Origin: JAOUGY01 sp963785075 | GTDB taxonomy: Bacteria; Actinomycetota; Acidimicrobiia; Spongiisociales; ZC4RG35 | Length of the DNA stretch: 64,000 nt | Reading direction: 5' to 3' | Assembly: GCA_963785075.1 (NCBI GenBank) | Contig: CAWATW010000004.1 | Location: forward strand, 558,001-622,000 | Part shown: positions 59,983 to 64,000 of the stretch, piece by piece | Position numbering within the stretch: the first letter of the stretch is position 1 | Layout of the letters: every line of letters begins with the position of its first letter | Notes under the pieces: generated by a model | Told to the model about the DNA's origin: nothing | Databases searched by the model: none | What the model saw: the letters and a program-made list of their open reading frames with translations, nothing else | Position numbers and translations under genes: made by a program

Positions 59983-60234
59983 CTACCGGCGGCCGCGACG
60001 GCGCACGACCCCGATCCCGAACCAGACCAGTGCGCCCACCAACGCCGTCGTGAGCGTCATGACCCAGACCGGCGAAGACAGGTCCCAGAAGAGAAGTTTC
60101 ACGGTCACCCGCCCGGTGTTCTGGAACATGAAGACGACGAGCAACACCAGCCCGGAAAGCGCAGCGATGGCCCCAGCGCTCATCCGGGCGGTGTCTTCGC
60201 TGCCCTGCTGTGCAGTGACCTGATCTTGTGGCAT
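59983..60234 (-). CDS. LapA-domain (DUF1049) small membrane protein
   Basis: 83 residues, two transmembrane helices: AGAIAALSGLVLLVVFMF and WVMTLTTALVGALVWFGIGV. Between them FQNTGRVTVKLLFWDLSSPV matches the QN-x-x-x-V-x-V-x-F/L-W signature of the LapA/DUF1049 family, which in proteobacteria acts in lipopolysaccharide assembly; actinobacterial members have no known role. Basic C-terminus RRRGRR faces the cytoplasm. One of the few intact genes of the island. Confidence 0.8.
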   Translation of the reverse strand: MPQDQVTAQQGSEDTARMSAGAIAALSGLVLLVVFMFQNTGRVTVKLLFWDLSSPVWVMTLTTALVGALVWFGIGVVRRRGRR

Positions 60235-60611
60235 GTGCGGGTCCTATCAGTCGGGCAGGTCGGCGTGGGTGTGGTTGACGACCACGGGTTAGCGCTTGAC
60301 CGGCGTCAGGTCGGACACCTGGAGCATAGCTTGCGGATGTCCCACTGCGAGCCTGCAAGCGGGGTGAATCTCGCTCTCACCCCAGGGGAAGATCTGCGGC
60401 ACCGCTCGGAGCGGGTGCCGGCTCGCTCGGCCAAAGGTGAGGTCTCTCGGCGTACGAAGGGCCGATGCCAGGAACCCTAGTGCGTCGACGGCCTGGACTA
60501 CGCCACCGTTGGAGTTGACCCCGGTTTGGTGGACAGTTTGATGTTCCCCCGGTTCGGTGGATTCGGGATAGTTGAATCTGGTGTGCTCTGACCCACGAGG
60601 AGGGTCCGAAC
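60235..60611. other. 377-bp gap with the edge of an IS remnant
   Basis: No gene is seen up to about 60510. From about 60512 (TTGACCCCGGTTTGGTGGACAG) the sequence looks like the terminus of an IS3-type element leading into the OrfA remnant at 60612. Confidence 0.5.
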
Positions 60612-60800
60612 ATGCCGAAGAGATATCCGTCGGAGTTCCGTCGTAGGGTCCTTGACCTGATCGCTGCCGGGAGGCCGGTGGCATCGGTCGCCGACGACCT
60701 CGGGGTGTCCGCACAGGCATCTACCACTGGCGGAGACAGGACGCCATCGACCGGGGCGAGGTGGCGGGGCTGAGCAGCGGAGAGCAGGCCGAGTTGAGGG
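60612..60800 (+). pseudogene. Remnant of an IS3-type OrfA
   Basis: MPKRYPSEFRRRVLDLIAAG followed by RPVASVADDLGVSAQ is an OrfA helix-turn-helix; after an indel near 60715 the next frame gives IYHWRRQDAIDRGEVAGLSS and GEQAELRA, which is the continuation. It is then cut off and joined to the membrane-protein pseudogene that follows. It is distinct from the intact OrfA at 56354-56659. Confidence 0.75.
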
Positions 60801-61461
60801 CGGCTCTCGCCATCGGTCACACGCTGCTCGGATGGAACCGGTTCATCAGCTCTGGCATGGTCACCATCAGCCTGTTCGCCGGAGCGTCCACCGGGGCGAT
60901 GGCAGTTCGGGCGATGTTCGGCACCGCCGGCATTCCCGTTTCGGAGCGGCCGCCGGCGCTCGTGCAGTGGCTGTTCCTCGTCCTGTTGATGGTCGGTCTG
61001 GCCGTCGTGTTCCAGGTGTCGCCCCGGCAAGCGCCATGGGCCATCACCGCCGGGCTGCTTGCGTACGGCGGTCTCGAAGTCGGCGGCCGAGCAGGCGTCT
61101 GGCAGGGCCCGTTTCTCGGAGCGCTCGCCCTCGGCTGTTCGCCGGGCTGTTCGTTCGACTCCGAGCCCGCACGAGCCCGCTCATCGTGGTCCTCCCAGGG
61201 ATCTTGATCCTGGTCCCCGGTGTCGCCGCCTACGCATCGTTGCGGGCACTCGACTCTGGTCCCACCACAGGCGTAACTGGTTCCGTCGAGGGGGTCGTCT
61301 TTCAGATCTTTGCCATTCTCGCCGGTCTGTACGTCGCCGGCTCGGTGATGGCCCTCCCCGGTATCAAGCTCGAACCGGCAGTGCCGGCCGCAAACGAGTG
61401 CTTCGTCATCGCCCCAGGGCCGAGCAGCGCGCGTTTCCGTCACACCCCTGCGATTGAATGA
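60785..61461 (+). pseudogene. ThrE-like (threonine/serine exporter) membrane protein, truncated and frameshifted
   Basis: Several hydrophobic helices. The first frame runs through WLFLVLLMVGLAVVFQVSPR and GPFLGALALG; at about 61135 one base is missing and the sequence continues in a second frame as LFAGLFVRLRARTSPLIVVL, then PGILILVPGVAAYASLRAL and VFQIFAILAGLYVAGSV. The PGILILVPG segment and helix pattern resemble the ThrE/ThrE_2 exporter family. The N-terminal domain is missing, replaced by the OrfA remnant. Confidence 0.6.
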
Positions 61462-61494
61462 GGAGGTCTCGACCACGAAGGAGAGGAGGACACG

Positions 61495-62277
61495 ATGATT
61501 ATGTTGCCGCTCTACCTTCTCTGCCTTGCGCTCGAGCTGGTCCACGTCCTCGCCCGGTTCCTCGTGGCGTACGGGATCGCCCGGGCATTAGGAGTTGGCG
61601 AGGACCCCGCCGCCTGGATTGCCGGCGTAGTCGCCTTCCTGCCGCGGCTCCGCTCTTTGACTACCTACTTCTTCCCGCTGCCCGGAGGTTGGGGCTTGCT
61701 CTGGGAACTCGGTGCTCGCCGGCCGAGCCCTTGCGAGAAGGAGACCGTGAAGCCGGTGCTGGATGAGCTCCGCCGGCGAGGCGCCAAGACCCCGGTCACA
61801 TGGTTCGTGATCGACGACCCCCTTTCCGAACGCCCAGACGCTCCGAAGAACGATCTACATCAACAGCGGAATGATCGGCCATCCATCACTGGATGCAACC
61901 CTTGCGCACGAGTGCGGTCACATTGCCACCCGCATCGGCGACCGGCTGCTCGCCCTGGTCCGTCTCAAGTTCCCGGGCTTCGATTGCTCCGGATCTATCT
62001 CGAAACCGAAGGATGGCCGATCACAGCGAAGAACGCACGAGTCATCTCGGGCGGCGCCTCCTGGGAGTTGCCAATCATACGGTCACTCTGGGCGGCCTAT
62101 CTGCGTCGAGCTGAACATGCCGCGGACCGATACGCCAAGAAGCTCGGCTACTCCTACGAGTTGGTCGAGTATCTCGACGTGTACGAACGATCGCTCGACG
62201 GGGCGAGTCCTTTCCGCCGAGGTCGCTCGCACCCTTACGCCGAGCAGCGGATCGGGCGGCTGATGCGCGAACCCTGA
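61495..62277 (+). pseudogene. M48-like zinc metallopeptidase, doubly frameshifted
   Basis: The first frame gives two N-terminal membrane segments (LYLLCLALELVHVLARFLVA, then a second one) and TPVTWFVIDDP. The zinc-binding helix is in the next frame: SLDATLAHECGHIATRIGD (HExxH as HECGH). After about 61980 the first frame returns with LETEGWPITAKNARVISGG and RRAEHAADRYAKKLGYSYE, whose Glu and the AD pair match the third zinc ligand region of M48 peptidases. Two compensating indels (about 61845 and 61980) leave one open frame of 260 residues that lacks the zinc site, so the ORF looks intact but is not functional as read. Confidence 0.75.
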
Positions 62278-62302
62278 TTGACTGACGAGCGTTGGCCTGC
62301 AA

Positions 62303-62932
62303 TCAGTCGCTGACCAGCGATCTGGAGAGCCGGTAGATGTAGATGCCAACGCCAGCAACGGACACCAGGAAGGCCGAGACCATCGCCCAGCGCCATGGAG
62401 CGGACAGTTCAGTCCATCGCATTGCCATGACGATGACCGGAAACGCGATTCCCGCGAGAACGACCCCTGAGCGGGGCTTGGCGAGCTTGCGAAGCAAGGC
62501 CTCGGCCACTGATTCGAACATCGGCTCGACCTCCAATCCGGCTGCTCGAAGATCCTCGGCTGTTCGGGCCGCATGTTCTCCATCGTGAAGGTCGCGGATG
62601 GCTACTTCGTTGGCGCTAACCCAAGCTAGAAAGACATCCGCGAACTGTTGGCGTTCCTTGCGACTCGCTCCGTGTTGAATCTGATCTGCCAGCTCGTTGG
62701 CCTCTCGAACCCCATCGTCGCAGTAGAGGCGCGCTGCGGATTCCAGGAAATCGCCCAGATCCCAACCAGCGCGACGGCTTACCAAATCACGGTGGTGGGC
62801 CTTGACCGACTTGAGCTGATCGTCTATCTCAGCGACACGCTGAACAAGACTCGCCCGCTCGGACGCCATGCTGACGAGTCGGGCAACAAGAAGCCCGCCG
62901 ACGATCGCAACGATTGCGGCCGAGGACTGCAC
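62303..62932 (-). CDS. Membrane protein of unknown function with coiled coil
   Basis: 209 residues not recognised. An N-terminal hydrophobic segment (AAIVAIVGGLLVARLV) is followed by a coiled-coil-like stretch (about 20-50), a helical soluble domain (50-145), and two C-terminal membrane helices (SGVVLAGIAFPVIVMAMRW; WAMVSAFLVSVAGVGIYIY). The start is a GTG at 62932, the only one possible, since an in-frame stop lies just upstream. GC content is visibly lower than in the ribosomal region. It may belong with the next minus-strand gene, 168 bp upstream. Confidence 0.6.
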   Translation of the reverse strand: MQSSAAIVAIVGGLLVARLVSMASERASLVQRVAEIDDQLKSVKAHHRDLVSRRAGWDLGDFLESAARLYCDDGVREANELADQIQHGASRKERQQFADVFLAWVSANEVAIRDLHDGEHAARTAEDLRAAGLEVEPMFESVAEALLRKLAKPRSGVVLAGIAFPVIVMAMRWTELSAPWRWAMVSAFLVSVAGVGIYIYRLSRSLVSD

Positions 62933-63100
62933 GATGGTGGAGGGGAGCCATTTGGGTCACTCGCTGCCAGAATCTCAATCGCCATAGGAGGAGACTAGGA
63001 GCTCCGGTCACGATCTGTCTGGCGGCTGACTTCGTCCGCTCAACCTCGGGGCGTCGATACCAACGATCGGACGCTTTGTAGGAGGCGGCCGGTCTCGGCG

Positions 63101-64000
63101 CTAGCGCGAAAGAGCCTGACAGATGATTCCTGCAACCGAGGCGATGGTCGAGGCTACGGAGTCGTAGATCGTGTCCACGGCATCGTCGAAGCCGCCGACG
63201 GTTCCCATTGGGTCGATTCCGAGATCTCGGACGACGTTCTCGAGTCTCGCATCCACGTTGGCGACGGCATGGCTATCAAGTTGTCGGAGGTCGTTGAGTT
63301 TGAATAGCGCCGAGATGTGCGGTGCTTCCAATCCTTCGGAAACGCGCTGAGCGACTTCGTGCTTGTCGGCAACGATGTCGAGGCCGGCCTCATCCGCAAC
63401 AACGGCGGCCTTCGTGATGAGCTCAAGCAGCTTGAGGCTGCGGTAGCCGGCCGTCTCATCAGGATCGAAGCCCATCTCGTGAACCATGGACCGAAGGTGC
63501 CGCTCTCCGAGGCGATCCACGGTGCTCTGATATATGGCACCGCATCGGTCGATGAAGGCATCCCGATTGAGTCCCGGAGGGATGTGCCTTGCGATTGCTT
63601 CGAACGGCGGATCAGACCACCAACCCCGGTATTCGAGATCACCGCGAGCCACAGCAACAACGTCGTTCGCGGTTATGCGTAGACCGAGGTCATGAGCAAG
63701 AGCCTCCAAGCACGCCCGGAGGTCGGCCCACAAATAGGCGATCGCTCGTGCTCGGGTAGCGACGTTCGGGTGATCCCAACGTCGGTCGTTGAGAGGAGGA
63801 GGCTCCACCGCGTGCTCGTGGTAGAGACGGACGATCTCGGGTCGAGTGCCCTCGTAGAGCTTCTTCAGATCGATTTGGATGAGATCCCGTCCGTAGCGCT
63901 GGCACCAGCTGACCCCCCACTGGTTCTTGTATGACGCAGCGCCGGACTCGGGGTGAATCTCAATGTCTTGCTGTCCTTCGAACCGGCCGAGAACCGTGTC
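63101..64000 (-). CDS. Unrecognised protein, 5' end beyond the window
   Basis: The frame is open from the stop at 63101 to the window edge at 64000 (about 299 codons), so the start lies outside; a GTG at 63808 would give 235 residues but 64 further open codons precede it. The visible sequence is soluble and mostly helical. N-terminally it has QWGVSWCQRYGRDLIQIDLK and LYEGTRPEIVRLYHEH; the C-terminal third, with LFKLNDLRQLDSHAVANVD and a helical pair after it, recalls the L-x-x-L-R-x-x-x-x-H pattern of HEPN-like or abortive-infection proteins, which is only a resemblance. It lies next to the island and has lower GC. Confidence 0.6.
   Translation of the reverse strand, partial: DTVLGRFEGQQDIEIHPESGAASYKNQWGVSWCQRYGRDLIQIDLKKLYEGTRPEIVRLYHEHAVEPPPLNDRRWDHPNVATRARAIAYLWADLRACLEALAHDLGLRITANDVVAVARGDLEYRGWWSDPPFEAIARHIPPGLNRDAFIDRCGAIYQSTVDRLGERHLRSMVHEMGFDPDETAGYRSLKLLELITKAAVVADEAGLDIVADKHEVAQRVSEGLEAPHISALFKLNDLRQLDSHAVANVDARLENVVRDLGIDPMGTVGGFDDAVDTIYDSVASTIASVAGIICQALSR

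Noticed and set aside
1..64000. tRNA or rRNA genes
   Set aside because: I saw no cloverleaf with a GTTC/TTCGA arm in the gaps; a dedicated tRNA search would settle this.

Overview
The window is a high-GC chromosome segment of an actinobacterium. The S10-spc-alpha ribosomal order, the type-Z zinc-finger S14, a mycothiol-dependent DinB/MDMPI-type protein, an F420-type luciferase-like oxidoreductase and double CIRCE control of groESL all fit Actinomycetota. A deep-branching class such as Acidimicrobiia is my best guess, but that is inference. Almost everything from 4 to 54 kb is transcribed on the minus strand.

Layout: 0.2-3.6 kb (+) cation antiporter, F420-type oxidoreductase and glycogen synthase, then a 142-bp tandem repeat. 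4.1-14 kb (-) MDMPI-type protein, groES-groEL, a 121-bp tandem repeat array, the tRNA t6A genes tsaD-rimI-tsaB-tsaE, a P1 peptidase, alr and nnr; acpS is divergent on +. 14.8-25.3 kb glmS, glmM, rpsI-rplM, an LCP protein, a HAD hydrolase, uppP (+), truA, a Yip1 membrane protein, a Nudix hydrolase and coaA. 25.4-54.4 kb (-) one continuous expression superlocus, read from high to low coordinates: rpoB, rpoC, a GNAT gene, rpsL-rpsG-fusA-tuf, the S10 cluster, the spc cluster with secY-adk-map, and rpmJ-rpsM-rpsK-rpsD-rpoA-rplQ. 54.4-62.3 kb an accessory island of repeats, three insertion sequences (IS3, IS256, IS110) and broken genes. 62.3-64 kb two unrecognised accessory genes, the last one running off the window.

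Main observations. (1) Arrays of 7-bp units (GTCTCCA, ACTGGTG, AGTACYG, TGCGTCN and others) sit in the few wide gaps of otherwise tight operons. Most begin within 0-15 nt after a stop codon, and many fold on themselves as hairpins with about one mismatch per heptad. (2) tuf has a codon usage (G/T-ending) unlike all its neighbours, pointing to replacement by a foreign copy. (3) Ribosomal protein S3 has a ~180-residue C-terminal extension with a triplicated LIEAGGGKR motif and an acidic tail. (4) infA is missing from its usual place between map and rpmJ. (5) About nine frameshifts are packed into 6 kb of the island, against none noticed in the preceding 54 kb.
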